DNA of 64,000 nucleotides from CAYTIB01 sp964437725 (GTDB lineage: Bacteria > UBA8248 > JACPRG01 > G963555815): NCBI GenBank assembly GCA_964437725.1, contig CAYTIB010000048.1, positions 43,728 to 107,727 on the forward strand. The letters run 5' to 3'. The notes beneath the pieces are model-generated. The model worked only from the letters and a program-made list of their open reading frames with translations. It was not told the DNA's origin and did not search any database. Of the stretch, positions 36,915 to 45,995 are shown one piece after another. How positions within the stretch are numbered: position 1 is the stretch's first letter; each line of letters begins with the position of its first letter. The position numbers and the translations under genes were made by a program.

Positions 36915-38015
36915 TTACTTTTTCGGCATGTACTTCGAACTCCGCTCACTTACCTCTTTCCATTGAGCAGATGTAAGCTTTTGTGCACCAATAAACTCAT
37001 TGGTGTAGAGGCTATCGATGTTTTTGAGTGGTTTCATTTTCATATACTTCACAAGCCGATCTACGCTGTCCTTTACCAAAGAGCGTTCCATCCAGCCGAT
37101 TCCGTTCTTTTCCGTGTACGGAGAAGAACTAATGGCCGAAGCCACTCCCAAGCCGGCTGAGATAATTTTTTGGGACTGCTTTCCTTTTCCGTAAAGTGGG
37201 AGCTCTTTCATGGTAATAGCGACAGACTCATCAGGCTTGAGGAAGCTGTGCTTGATACCCTCTAGTGCTCCGTGCACAAATTTCCGGTAAAGGTCCCGAT
37301 CTTTCTTGAGGCGATCAGGCCGGGCAATGAAAACCTGGTCCAGCATATCGAGTCCGGCCTCGGCATAGAAAAGAAAGTTGAATCCTATACCACGGGCGAT
37401 GAGGCCAGGGGCGAAGGAAACAATATACGTCGAGACACCATCGACCTTCCCTGCCAGAAGCGAAGAATGATAAGCACCAGGTGAGATCAATTGCCATTTG
37501 ATTGACTTTCCATCAATTCCTGCTGCGGAGGCATAGGCAGGGAATAGGGTATGAGACCCGCTCCCAGCAGATGTCGCCATTGTCAGCCCTTCTATATCTT
37601 TGGGTGTCCTGAGGTTACGCTTAGCCAAGGTAGCTATACCCATAGGTGATTTCTGATACCGGGCTCCCATCGCGATTAAAGACCCACCCTTCGAGATAAC
37701 GAAAGCTGCTGGGCCAAAGCTAGCCTCTCCTACGTCGAACTGTCCTGTTGAAATGTCTTGAGAAGTCTTACTCGAGCCGAATCCTCGATGAATCTTCACG
37801 TCTAGCCCGCCTTTTTTCCAGAACCCAAGCTTCTGTGCCACAATAGCGTAACAGTATTGGCCGGACGGGATCCAAGCCAAACGGAAGTTAACTTTCTTTG
37901 CAGCACTCACGTTTTGGACTAAGACAGGCGCTACCATAAGGCTTAAAACAACTGCCATACACGTGAAAAACTTCATCCATTTATCATTGTTGCTGATTAG
38001 AACTCTCCAGTTCAC
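36915..38015 (-). CDS. ABC transporter substrate-binding protein, NMT1/THI5-like
   Basis: About 366 residues from GTG at 38015, chosen because AGGAGGG lies 9-10 nt upstream and it avoids overlap with the peptidase gene. An N-terminal signal (MKFFTCMAVVLSLMVAPVLV ending near SAAKK) exports it. KVNFRLAWIPSGQYCYAIVAQKLGFWKKGGLDVKI is the typical SsuA/ThiY-like start, and TGQFDVGEASFGPA matches the ligand domain. It should capture a small organic molecule for an SsuBC-type transporter; no permease or ATPase lies beside it. It is 26 nt downstream of the M20 hydrolase gene, hinting at uptake followed by hydrolysis. Confidence 0.82.
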   Translation of the reverse strand: MNWRVLISNNDKWMKFFTCMAVVLSLMVAPVLVQNVSAAKKVNFRLAWIPSGQYCYAIVAQKLGFWKKGGLDVKIHRGFGSSKTSQDISTGQFDVGEASFGPAAFVISKGGSLIAMGARYQKSPMGIATLAKRNLRTPKDIEGLTMATSAGSGSHTLFPAYASAAGIDGKSIKWQLISPGAYHSSLLAGKVDGVSTYIVSFAPGLIARGIGFNFLFYAEAGLDMLDQVFIARPDRLKKDRDLYRKFVHGALEGIKHSFLKPDESVAITMKELPLYGKGKQSQKIISAGLGVASAISSSPYTEKNGIGWMERSLVKDSVDRLVKYMKMKPLKNIDSLYTNEFIGAQKLTSAQWKEVSERSSKYMPKK

Positions 38016-38041
38016 TTTTCTATACCCTCCTAGTTTCAGGT

Positions 38042-39355
38042 TTATGAAGCGATTCCACACCAACGCATCATGATTAAAGCGGTCATCTCTATAGTTTGAT
38101 TGTAGGAGTCAAGCCCTACCCACTCGTTTAGTGCATGCCCGCCTGCCCCGTCCGGACCGATATTTACAGTGGGAATGTTTCCATACAATACGGTCACTCT
38201 GGTGTCACTGCCAACGGGATTTGCAGCGATCACAGGATCCCTTCCAAGGACTTCGGTCATGCAGTGATTAACTTCCGTGAGGAAGGGCTCGTCCAAATCC
38301 ATTGAAGATGAAGAAAATCGAAGGGGAAGCCATTCAAGTTCTGGAGGATTTTCTCTCAGGAAAGGATCGGCATCTCCGGCACCCTTGATTGTCTCCGAGA
38401 TAGCCGCCCGGATCTCATCCTCCTTCTCCGCGTGAGGATAAGTCAAAATACATTCAATCGTGCATTGACTAGGTACCTGATAGATCCAGTCACCACCTTC
38501 AATCTTCGATATACACAAGGTTGTGGCACGTGGAGGACGTCCGCTAGTTGTGAATGCGCGCTCAGTTAGTTCATCCCGAACATGAATGGCACGATGGTCA
38601 TCAAAATCCCGCAAAGCCTGGACTACTCTCATGGCTTTTTCGATGGCGTTCACTCCTAAGTGAGCCATCAATCCATGAACCGCCCGGCCACGAACACGAA
38701 CACGAAAAGCGATAGCGCCGGATGAGGCTACCTGAAGAAGATCAGGCTTTCCCCATCCGGGATGTGGATAAATGCAACCGTCCGCTCGGACACCCTTCTC
38801 GATACACGCAAGTATTCCGCCACTCCCGCCAATTTCCTCTTCAATGTTGCTCATGAGGATGACATCCCCCTTAAGCTTCACACCAGCATCGATAAGGACC
38901 TCTGTGGCAAGCGTGACGGCCGCGAGACCGGCTTTCATGTCTTGTGTCCCTCTACCGTACATTTTTCCGTCTGCAACATCGCCGCCAAACGGATCAAACT
39001 TCCAATCCTCCAGTGGGCCTTCGGGAACGGTATCGATATGACCGAAAAGAAGTAGAGAGCGGCCCCCACCTTCACCTTTGAGCGTACCGATAATATTGGG
39101 CCTGTCTTCGTAGTTACCAAACTCTTCCATCGGGGGCAAATATTCCGGATGGTCCTTAAGACTATCCAGGTCCGGAATAAACTCTTCCACTTCCAGACCC
39201 ATTTCTGTGAATTTTCGTCCTATCTCCTTTTGGCCGGCCCCTTCCATTCCCGTATGGCTTTTTATACGGATCAGACTACGCAGGTATTCCTCATGGGCAG
39301 CCCGTTTCTCTGCAACAACGGAGAGCACCCTTTGTTCCAAAGGTGACAAAGTCAT
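38042..39355 (-). CDS. M20 family metallohydrolase (ArgE/DapE type)
   Basis: 437 residues. The two-zinc site motifs are complete: LLFGHIDTVPEGP, GRGTQDMKAGLAA, NIEEEIGGSGG with the catalytic Glu pair, a Glu/Asp ligand and GAGGHALNEWV. A dimerisation lid (about residues 210-330) contains AVHGLMAHLGVNAIEK. The family removes acyl or carbamoyl groups from amino acids or peptides. The start is ATG, and the 13-bp inverted repeat at 39455-39483 lies in its upstream region. It heads a two-gene unit with the solute-binding protein. Confidence 0.9.
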   Translation of the reverse strand: MTLSPLEQRVLSVVAEKRAAHEEYLRSLIRIKSHTGMEGAGQKEIGRKFTEMGLEVEEFIPDLDSLKDHPEYLPPMEEFGNYEDRPNIIGTLKGEGGGRSLLLFGHIDTVPEGPLEDWKFDPFGGDVADGKMYGRGTQDMKAGLAAVTLATEVLIDAGVKLKGDVILMSNIEEEIGGSGGILACIEKGVRADGCIYPHPGWGKPDLLQVASSGAIAFRVRVRGRAVHGLMAHLGVNAIEKAMRVVQALRDFDDHRAIHVRDELTERAFTTSGRPPRATTLCISKIEGGDWIYQVPSQCTIECILTYPHAEKEDEIRAAISETIKGAGDADPFLRENPPELEWLPLRFSSSSMDLDEPFLTEVNHCMTEVLGRDPVIAANPVGSDTRVTVLYGNIPTVNIGPDGAGGHALNEWVGLDSYNQTIEMTALIMMRWCGIAS

Positions 39356-39454
39356 TCATCGATCCCCCAAAAACCGCGGGCGTATTCAAATCGAACTTTC
39401 TCTATGTAGGATTAGCCGCTAACTTTAACATATCTAGGGGGAATTTTTAACCAC

Positions 39455-39483
39455 TCTCTCCATTATTTGGAATAATGGAGAGA
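39455..39483. promoter_or_regulatory. 13-bp perfect inverted repeat between divergent genes (operator-like)
   Basis: TCTCTCCATTATT and AATAATGGAGAGA are perfectly complementary with a 3-nt spacer (TGG). It lies 100 nt upstream of the M20 hydrolase start and 91 nt upstream of the cobalamin-binding-like gene, which diverge. The short spacer and place between two promoters favour a dimeric regulator site over a terminator, though a transcribed hairpin remains possible. No regulator gene adjoins it. Confidence 0.45.
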
Positions 39484-39573
39484 TCAATTCATTTATGACA
39501 AAATAAAAATCCGTCTCTTGTAGTTGGGTATTCGTCTGAAAAGACAGCAACTTTGACTTTTTGGGAAAAAATC

Positions 39574-40491
39574 ATGATGCGCATTGTCTCTTTGATTCCT
39601 AGCAGCACAGAAATCGTTTGTGCACTGGGGTGTGGGGGGGAACTAATCGGTCGCTCTCACGAGTGTGATTTTCCCCGGTTTGTAAGAAATCTTCCCGTCC
39701 TAACAGAATCAAAGTTTAACCCTGAGGGCACATCATTTGAAATTGACCAGCGGGTCAAAACTATCGTTCAGAACGCCCTTTCAGTCTACCGAGTTGATGC
39801 CGATCAACTTGAAAGTCTGCAACCCAATGTCATCCTGACACAGACGCAGTGTGAGGTGTGTGCGGTGAGCTTAAAAGACTTGGAGGAAGCCATAACGCTG
39901 TTTACCGGAAAATCAAGCCCAACTGTAGTGTCCCTAGAGCCCAACGGTCTGGAGGATATTTGGGCAGACATCCGGAGGGTGGCCAGAGCACTCGACGCCG
40001 AAAGGCAAGCGAAAAAATTACTCGAAAACCTACAAGGGCGCATAGAGAAAATAGCCAACAACGTTTCACAGATTACCGTGAAGCCAACCGTTGTCTGCAT
40101 TGAATGGATAGAACCCTTGATGGCCGCGGGAAATTGGGTTCCAACCTTAGTTAAGCTAGCGGGTGGGATCGACCTTCTCGGAAAGGAAAACGAGCATGCC
40201 CCATGGATAACCTGGGAAGAACTTCAAGGAGCGAACCCTGACATTATCATTACTATGCCTTGTGGTTACGACATCGAAAAAACACGGAACGAAATGTCAG
40301 CTTTGACAAGTAACCCCCAATGGGCCGATCTAGGGGCGGTTAAGTCAGGCCGAGTGTACTTTACCGACGGCAATCAGTATTTCAACCGGCCCGGTCCTCG
40401 CCTAGTGGAATCTCTCGAAATTTTGGCTGAAATTTTATATCCTGAAAAATTCCAATTCGACCACAAGGGAGCGGGGTGGATTCAAGTTTGA
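39574..40491 (+). CDS. Cobalamin-binding (BtuF-like) periplasmic-fold protein
   Basis: About 305 residues. MRIVSLIPSSTEIVCALGCGGELIGRSHECDFP is the conserved start of the cobalamin-binding/Fe-siderophore type III solute-binding family, and TQTQCEVCAV, GRVYFTDGNQYFNRPGPRLVES are typical of its orphan members. No signal peptide is visible, so it may be cytoplasmic and act as a cobamide-binding or unknown-ligand protein. I chose ATG at 39574; the frame extends to a TTG at 39553. BtuC and BtuD are absent nearby. Confidence 0.75.
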   Translation: MMRIVSLIPSSTEIVCALGCGGELIGRSHECDFPRFVRNLPVLTESKFNPEGTSFEIDQRVKTIVQNALSVYRVDADQLESLQPNVILTQTQCEVCAVSLKDLEEAITLFTGKSSPTVVSLEPNGLEDIWADIRRVARALDAERQAKKLLENLQGRIEKIANNVSQITVKPTVVCIEWIEPLMAAGNWVPTLVKLAGGIDLLGKENEHAPWITWEELQGANPDIIITMPCGYDIEKTRNEMSALTSNPQWADLGAVKSGRVYFTDGNQYFNRPGPRLVESLEILAEILYPEKFQFDHKGAGWIQV

Positions 40492-40523
40492 TCTCCAAGT
40501 AAAACTCTGCCGAACCTGCTAAG

Positions 40524-41705
40524 ATGGTCCTCTTGCCTGCACACAAACGGAGGAGGTCTCAAGTTATCTTCAACAAAGACTCGTTTGAACTCCATACACA
40601 GGAACAGTCGGTCCACTTCGGGAATGGCGTTGTTGAGCGTGTAGGAGAGATAGTTAGCCAGCTCGGTGGAACAAAAATTTTGTTCGTCTGCACGGACCGC
40701 GCCCGAGAGTCTCCTGAGGGAATGCGTCTTCAGAAGATTCTCGAAAATCAGATCGTAGGAAACTTCACAGGCATCCAAACCCATGTAGTCACCAACACAG
40801 TAGACGCTGCCTTTCAATCCTTTCAGGCTTCGGATGCAGACTTTCTTGTTAGCTTCGGCGGCGGGAGTGCCATAGGGACGGGGAAGGCCATAGGACTTTG
40901 GTGGATCCGGCAGGCCGAGGAAAAAGGAGTGGAGGTCGGTCGAATTCCTCATCTATGCATCCCGACTACTTACTCCGGCACTGAGATGACGATTATCGCT
41001 GGCCAGCGAGACAAAGAACGCCGGCTCAAACGGCCCGGCCGGGACCAACGGATCCTGCCAACTGGCATTCTTTACGATCCAGAACTCACCCTCAGCCTGC
41101 CCTCTCAGGTTACCGCCGCCTCCGCCATGAACGCCCTCGCTCACTGTGCAGAAGGACTCTATGCCGTTGTCACAGATCCTCTGGGACTGGCAGCCGCTAA
41201 AGACGCCGCGCACATCATTGCCAAAAATTTACTTCACTGCGTTCATGATGGAAATAACCTAGAAGCAAGAACGAAGATGCTCAAAGCAGGGTTTCTAGCA
41301 GGGTTCACTGTCCATCATTGTGGAATTGGACTTCATCATGGGATTTGCCATGTTCTTGGAGGGCGATACGGGTTGGATCACGGCATTGCCAATTCGATCA
41401 TCCTCCCATACGCACTTGATTTCAATCTGGACGCGACAATCGTTAGTCAGGCCGAACTGGCACACAGCATGGAGGCAACAAAACCAGGGGACTCTGACAG
41501 AGAAGCGGCTTTGGGAGGCATTAACTTTATCCGAACGCTCAGGAAAGAGTGTGGTCTCCCCGAGCACCTTCGTGCGGTGGGCATACCAGAGGGGGACATT
41601 CCCTCCCTAGCGGAGGAGGCTATGCATAGCCGAGCGGTCAAAAACAATCCAAAGCCAATCACAAAACCGAGCCAAATTGAAAACGTCCTTCGAGCAGCAT
41701 ACTAG
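40524..41705 (+). CDS. Iron-containing alcohol dehydrogenase family; maleylacetate reductase-like
   Basis: 393 residues. FVSFGGGSAIGTGKAIGLW is the NAD-binding loop. IPTTYSGTEMT, ASAMNALAHCAEGLYA and HHCGIGLHHGICHVLGGRYGLDHGIANSIILP carry the metal-ligand histidines and match maleylacetate reductases more than butanol dehydrogenases. Maleylacetate reductase converts maleylacetate to beta-ketoadipate after ring cleavage of hydroxyquinol or chlorocatechols. The ATG at 40524 has a poor Shine-Dalgarno sequence, while GGAGGAGG lies inside codons 9-12, so the true N-terminus is uncertain. It follows the cobalamin-binding-like gene by 32 nt. Confidence 0.85.
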   Translation: MVLLPAHKRRRSQVIFNKDSFELHTQEQSVHFGNGVVERVGEIVSQLGGTKILFVCTDRARESPEGMRLQKILENQIVGNFTGIQTHVVTNTVDAAFQSFQASDADFLVSFGGGSAIGTGKAIGLWWIRQAEEKGVEVGRIPHLCIPTTYSGTEMTIIAGQRDKERRLKRPGRDQRILPTGILYDPELTLSLPSQVTAASAMNALAHCAEGLYAVVTDPLGLAAAKDAAHIIAKNLLHCVHDGNNLEARTKMLKAGFLAGFTVHHCGIGLHHGICHVLGGRYGLDHGIANSIILPYALDFNLDATIVSQAELAHSMEATKPGDSDREAALGGINFIRTLRKECGLPEHLRAVGIPEGDIPSLAEEAMHSRAVKNNPKPITKPSQIENVLRAAY

Positions 41706-41740
41706 CCAACCACCTAGGAACATCATTCGACAGGTCGACT

Positions 41741-42208
41741 CTACTGCATGGCCTTCCGCATGCGAACAAGTCGGCTAACCATATATTCCACAACGGCTTC
41801 ATTTCGTTGATTGCACACAACCTGCTTGGAGGTGACAATTCCCCGGTCGGGCTGCTTAGTCTCCCGCTTTTCGGTAATCTCCACATTGACGTGAATTGTG
41901 TCTCCCACTCGGACCGGCATTTTCATTTTTAATTCGTCAATTCCTAAAAGGGCCATACCGGTTCCATGAAGAATTCCGGTTTGTGCGATCAATGCATCCG
42001 CAATCGAGGTGGTTAGGAGACCTGGGGCAATTCGGCTTCCGAAACCACTCTCCTCTCGTATGTACTCTTCGTCAATAAAAAGCGGCTCAAGATAACCAAC
42101 CAAGGTTACATAAGTCATAACATCGAACTCTGTAACTGTTCGGCCATTAGTCTTAAAAATCTCGCCAATCCGATAATCTTCGAATAATTTCACTCTACCC
42201 TCTTTCAC
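41741..42208 (-). CDS. MaoC family hot-dog-fold hydratase
   Basis: 155 residues. DYRIGEIFKTNGRTVTEFDV is the MaoC start; EYIREESGFGSRIAPGLLTTSIADALI resembles the hydratase 2 motif (D-x4-H-x-D-x2-A-x4-F-x3-IAHG) in degenerate form, with PG in place of HG. It probably hydrates an enoyl-CoA or is a thioester-binding relative. The start is GTG at 42208 within the repeat GGTGAGGTGAGGTGA; a second GTG at 42193 with GAGGG is also possible. It converges with the maleylacetate reductase gene. Confidence 0.82.
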   Translation of the reverse strand: MKEGRVKLFEDYRIGEIFKTNGRTVTEFDVMTYVTLVGYLEPLFIDEEYIREESGFGSRIAPGLLTTSIADALIAQTGILHGTGMALLGIDELKMKMPVRVGDTIHVNVEITEKRETKQPDRGIVTSKQVVCNQRNEAVVEYMVSRLVRMRKAMQ

Positions 42209-42393
42209 CTCACCTCACCTCCGGAAGCCCTAAAGTTTTTGATGAAAAAACACAGGTCCGCCGGCCACCCGACGGTTAACCTAATTTAATTCCGAACAAC
42301 ATGTCATAATGCACCTTCGTTGGGAAGTAATCGGGCGTCAAATCCAGATACCGTTCTCCCAAAATTTGTTCCACCGTGAAAAGGTAAAACACA

Positions 42394-43263
42394 TTGAGCA
42401 CTGCACTTGTGTGGGGACTGCTAGCCGGATTTTCATTCGGTATCGGAGATTTCATAATCCGCCTGGGTGTGCGAAACGGTACACCTTACACTGGCGCTAT
42501 TACGAGTTCGTCTATCCTCTGTATTCTTTTCATCACTCTTCTGTTGGCTGGAGGTATTAGACCTGGTCCGCTATGGCCAGCTGTAGGCTGGTTCGTCTTG
42601 ACTGGCGTGGCGGCAACAGCCCCCGCCCGAATTTCATTTTATTACAGTATTCGTCGAATCGGGGCTTCTAGAGCCACAGTACTCATTCTCATCAGCCCTC
42701 TACTCAGTTTGCTGTACGCGGTCGTCTTGCTAGGCGAGCGACCTTCGTCGACCGCCATTCTCGGGGCTTTTGTTGTCGTCGGGGGCGTTGCCAGTGTTGT
42801 CGCAGATCCAAAAGGGTTTCGTATGAGCCCAAAAGACTTTGGGCTCGGCATGCTCCCTAATCTGTTCATGGGGTTCACTGTCATATTTATCCGATTGGGG
42901 ATGCAGGCCCTACCGGACGCTATTCTCGGAGGCAGTGTTTCCTCCCTCTCAGCTCTCCTTGCCCTTTTAGCGATGCAAAAGTCTATCGCATCAAAAGACC
43001 GCTGGGGTGCTAAATGGGACGGCATGAAGTTTTTCCTAATCGGCGGTACCTGCTACTGCGCTGCTTTTTATACTTACCATAAGGCTCTGGAGTTCGGAGA
43101 GGTCAACTTCGCGGCTCCACTTGTATTCATGTCGCCGCTTATTACCATTGCATTCTCTCGAGTTTTCCTTCAGTCTCTCGAACGGGTTACATGGCGCCTT
43201 GCAATCGGGGCGACTATCGTGGTTGCTGGAATCTATCTTGTTTCCATCTCAAAGGGAGGCTAA
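42394..43263 (+). CDS. EamA/DMT family transporter (tandem copy 1)
   Basis: 289 residues with about 10 membrane segments in two EamA repeats. GDFIIRLGVRNGTPYTGAI opens the first repeat, RISFYYSIRRIGASRATVLILISPLLSLLYAVVLLGERP closes it, and the second ends ITIAFSRVFLQSLERVTWRLAIGATIVVAGIYL. These proteins usually export or import small metabolites by proton exchange. The start is TTG with AAAGG 8 nt upstream. It is the first of four same-direction homologues with only 30-47 nt between them. Confidence 0.9.
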   Translation: MSTALVWGLLAGFSFGIGDFIIRLGVRNGTPYTGAITSSSILCILFITLLLAGGIRPGPLWPAVGWFVLTGVAATAPARISFYYSIRRIGASRATVLILISPLLSLLYAVVLLGERPSSTAILGAFVVVGGVASVVADPKGFRMSPKDFGLGMLPNLFMGFTVIFIRLGMQALPDAILGGSVSSLSALLALLAMQKSIASKDRWGAKWDGMKFFLIGGTCYCAAFYTYHKALEFGEVNFAAPLVFMSPLITIAFSRVFLQSLERVTWRLAIGATIVVAGIYLVSISKGG

Positions 43264-43293
43264 CCCCGTCTTACACAGTAGAGTAGTTAGAAA

Positions 43294-44154
43294 ATGAGCG
43301 TTGCGCTAATTTGGGGACTATCGTCTGGATTTCTGTTCGGCCTAGCTGATGTTTTCACGCGCTTGGGGTTGCGGACAAGTACACCACTTGTCGGGGGTAT
43401 TTTAGTATCCTCAACCGTTTTCACTTTGTTTACGACGATGATTCTACTTCGTGGATTGGGACCAAACCCCAACTGGGCTGGGGCAATATGGTTCCTCCTG
43501 GCTGGAGTCTGCGCTACCGGTCCCGGCCGTCTCCTGTTTCAATTTAGTATCAAGCGAATCGGTGTCTCTCGAGCTTCGGTTCTGCTGACCGTCACACCTT
43601 TATTCAGCATGATGATCGCCGTTGTTTTTCTCGGAGAACGCCCGGGGTGGCCCCTGGTGGCGGGAGCTATGCTAATTGTCTTGGGCATTATGAACGTCAT
43701 AGGGGACCGCTCTGGAATCAGAGTCGAGCTACGAGCAGCCGTCCTGGGCCTCATTCCGGCTCTTTTTTACAGCCTATCGCCCGTGTTCAGTCGTTTGGGC
43801 ATCGAAGCTATTCCGGATCGATTATTGGGAAATGCCTTGACCGCTTTGGGGGTATTGATATTCATGTTTTCCTCACCACCGCTGATTCCTAAGGAAAACC
43901 GATGGAAGGTGAACCCCTACAAGCTATGGATTTTCCCTGTCGGGGGAATTGTCTATGCTATGGCGTTCTACGCTTTTTACACCACCATTGCACTATCTTC
44001 GGTAAGTTTCTCAACGCCACTGATTCATACTATGGGACTTTTTTCAGCACTTATCTCCCGCATACTATTCCAAGACCTAGAACAGGTAACGGGGCGGCTA
44101 GCCCTCAGTGCGATTATCGTCTTCTTAGGGGTGATTCTGATTTCGAAATCTTAA
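43294..44154 (+). CDS. EamA/DMT family transporter (tandem copy 2)
   Basis: 286 residues, about 10 membrane segments. GLADVFTRLGLRTSTPLVGGI and QFSIKRIGVSRASVLLTVTPLFSMMIAVVFLGERP align with copy 1, and LISRILFQDLEQVTGRLALSAIIVFLGVILI with the last helix pair of all four. It diverges from copies 1, 3 and 4 in its second repeat. Thirty nucleotides separate it from copy 1, so co-transcription is likely. Substrate unknown. Confidence 0.9.
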   Translation: MSVALIWGLSSGFLFGLADVFTRLGLRTSTPLVGGILVSSTVFTLFTTMILLRGLGPNPNWAGAIWFLLAGVCATGPGRLLFQFSIKRIGVSRASVLLTVTPLFSMMIAVVFLGERPGWPLVAGAMLIVLGIMNVIGDRSGIRVELRAAVLGLIPALFYSLSPVFSRLGIEAIPDRLLGNALTALGVLIFMFSSPPLIPKENRWKVNPYKLWIFPVGGIVYAMAFYAFYTTIALSSVSFSTPLIHTMGLFSALISRILFQDLEQVTGRLALSAIIVFLGVILISKS

Positions 44155-44201
44155 CTGATTAGCTCTTAACTATTAATCAGCTTGCAAAATGAGGAAATCT
44201 A

Positions 44202-45065
44202 GTGGCTGTTGTATACGCACTCATCTCTGCGCTTGCTTTTGGTATCGGCGACGTACTCACTAGGCTTGGCGTTCGTTCTGGAACGCCGCTTGTGGGCGCC
44301 TTGACTTCCGGGATAGTAATGCTCTTTGTTTTTGCAATTCCAGTTTTTTTAGCGGATTCCATAAACCAACCGCTTTGGCCCGGCGCTGCATGGTTCTTTG
44401 CGGTGGGGGTACTATTAACTGGACCCGGAAGGATCCTTTATTACAACAGTGTTCGACGAATCGGCGTTGCAAGGGCCACACTTCTTATTAATGTCTCTCC
44501 CCTTGTGGGTATGCTATCCGCAGTGATCTTCATAGGGGAAAGGCCTTCTCTTTGGATAATAATTGGTGCTTTTTTAATTGTAGGGGGATTAATGGGCATG
44601 GTAAAGGATCCCGGAGGCATACGCATCTCACCCAGGGATCTTTTCTGGGGCATCCTGCCTACTCTGTTCTTCGCCTTAACGCCTCTTTTTATGCGTATCG
44701 GAATGCAATCGCTTCCTGATCCGATTCTGGGATCATTTATCTCTGCAATGGGGGGAATCGTTTTCTTACTGGCCTTTCAGCCTGCCATACCCCGGGACGA
44801 CCGTTGGAAAGCGAATCGCAAAGCCATGAAAATTTTTGTGATTTCAGGTTTCGTTCACGCAATCGCATTCGCAACGTATTACGGAGCATTGGAACAGGGC
44901 GAAGTTAGTATTGTTGCTCCCTTAGTTTATCTTTCTCCACTCTTGTCTGTTTTAATTGCCCGAATGTTTTTGCAAAATTTGGAACAGGTTACATGGCGAC
45001 TGATTGTTGGAGGGGTGTCTGTATTTCTCGGCGTCGTAGTCATTTCGCTTTTTCGCACTAGCTGA
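44202..45065 (+). CDS. EamA/DMT family transporter (tandem copy 3)
   Basis: 287 residues. It starts at GTG with GAGGAAAT upstream. GIGDVLTRLGVRSGTPLVGAL, YYNSVRRIGVARATLLINVSPLVGMLSAVIFIGERP and IARMFLQNLEQVTWRLIVGGVSVFLGVVVI are the family blocks. By eye it is closest to copies 1 and 4. It probably sits in the cytoplasmic membrane and may form a hetero-oligomer with its neighbours, as paired small DMT proteins do, although full-length EamA proteins usually work alone. Confidence 0.9.
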   Translation: MAVVYALISALAFGIGDVLTRLGVRSGTPLVGALTSGIVMLFVFAIPVFLADSINQPLWPGAAWFFAVGVLLTGPGRILYYNSVRRIGVARATLLINVSPLVGMLSAVIFIGERPSLWIIIGAFLIVGGLMGMVKDPGGIRISPRDLFWGILPTLFFALTPLFMRIGMQSLPDPILGSFISAMGGIVFLLAFQPAIPRDDRWKANRKAMKIFVISGFVHAIAFATYYGALEQGEVSIVAPLVYLSPLLSVLIARMFLQNLEQVTWRLIVGGVSVFLGVVVISLFRTS

Positions 45066-45111
45066 TCTCTTCCTCTAAAACCACTAACGAATTGGGGCTA
45101 GATTAAAGTTA

Positions 45112-45975
45112 ATGATCGTCTTTTGGGCTCTTCTCAGTGGGTTCAGCTTCGGTTTAGCTGATGTGTTGACCCGGTTGGGGGTCAGATCTGGAACCCCCCA
45201 TACTGGAGCTATAGTCAGTTCGGTAGGCACTCTCTTGCCTTTAATTTTCGTTTTATGGATTCGAGGGATTGAACCAGGTCCTCTATGGCCAGCTGTGGGT
45301 TGGTTTTGCTTAACGGGCATAGCCGGGTTAGCCCCAGGAAAGCTATTCTATTACACAAGCATCCGACGTCTCGGCGTCTCAAGGGCAGCTGTTCTAAATT
45401 CTGTAGCGCCGTTCTTTGGCATTCTGATTGGAGTAACTCTTCTGGGAGAAACGCCCAAGTGGCATATTCCACTGGGAGCCCTCTTCATCTTTGGAGGCGT
45501 GGTTGCGTTGATGGCTGATCGCTCAGCTACCCGGGTTCCCCCATCAGACGCATTATTCGGCTTCATCCCTGCCATTTTCTTCACACTAATGCCTGTCTTC
45601 ATGCGATTGGGAATTCAAAACCTTCCAGACGTAATGTTCGGGAGTGTCATCCTAACGGGGTCTGCCTTGGCAGCTTTATTGCTTTATAAACTAGTGGTTC
45701 CGAGAGCCTCACGGTTGGAATTTGATAGACGCGCGCTGTGGATGTTTTTTCTGGCTGGGCTTGCATATGCCGCAGCCTATCTCACTTATTACCAAGCCCT
45801 TAGCGACCATTCAGTCAGCTTTGTAATGCCCTTAGTCTACACCTCGCCTTTTTTCTCTATTCTAATCTCCCGTCTGTTCGTACAAAATTTGGAGCAGGTT
45901 AACCGCTGGCTGATTTTAGGAGCCATTGCCGTTTTTATCGGAGTCGTGCTAGTTTCAATTTCACGCGTAGGGTAA
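45112..45975 (+). CDS. EamA/DMT family transporter (tandem copy 4)
   Basis: 287 residues with about 10 membrane segments. GLADVLTRLGVRSGTPHTGAI, FYYTSIRRLGVSRAAVLNSVAPFFGILIGVTLLGETP and ISRLFVQNLEQVNRWLILGAIAVFIGVVLV match the other three copies. GTGATCG-like spacing before the ATG is not informative and no strong Shine-Dalgarno sequence is seen (AAAGTTA only). It is last in the tandem set, ending 20 nt before the Sel1 remnant. Confidence 0.9.
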   Translation: MIVFWALLSGFSFGLADVLTRLGVRSGTPHTGAIVSSVGTLLPLIFVLWIRGIEPGPLWPAVGWFCLTGIAGLAPGKLFYYTSIRRLGVSRAAVLNSVAPFFGILIGVTLLGETPKWHIPLGALFIFGGVVALMADRSATRVPPSDALFGFIPAIFFTLMPVFMRLGIQNLPDVMFGSVILTGSALAALLLYKLVVPRASRLEFDRRALWMFFLAGLAYAAAYLTYYQALSDHSVSFVMPLVYTSPFFSILISRLFVQNLEQVNRWLILGAIAVFIGVVLVSISRVG

Positions 45976-45995
45976 AAGGATACGCTGAGGCCTAG

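Noticed and set aside
40482..40952. 156-codon minus-strand frame antisense to the maleylacetate reductase gene
   Set aside because: The plus-strand frame has complete family motifs; the antisense frame has none.
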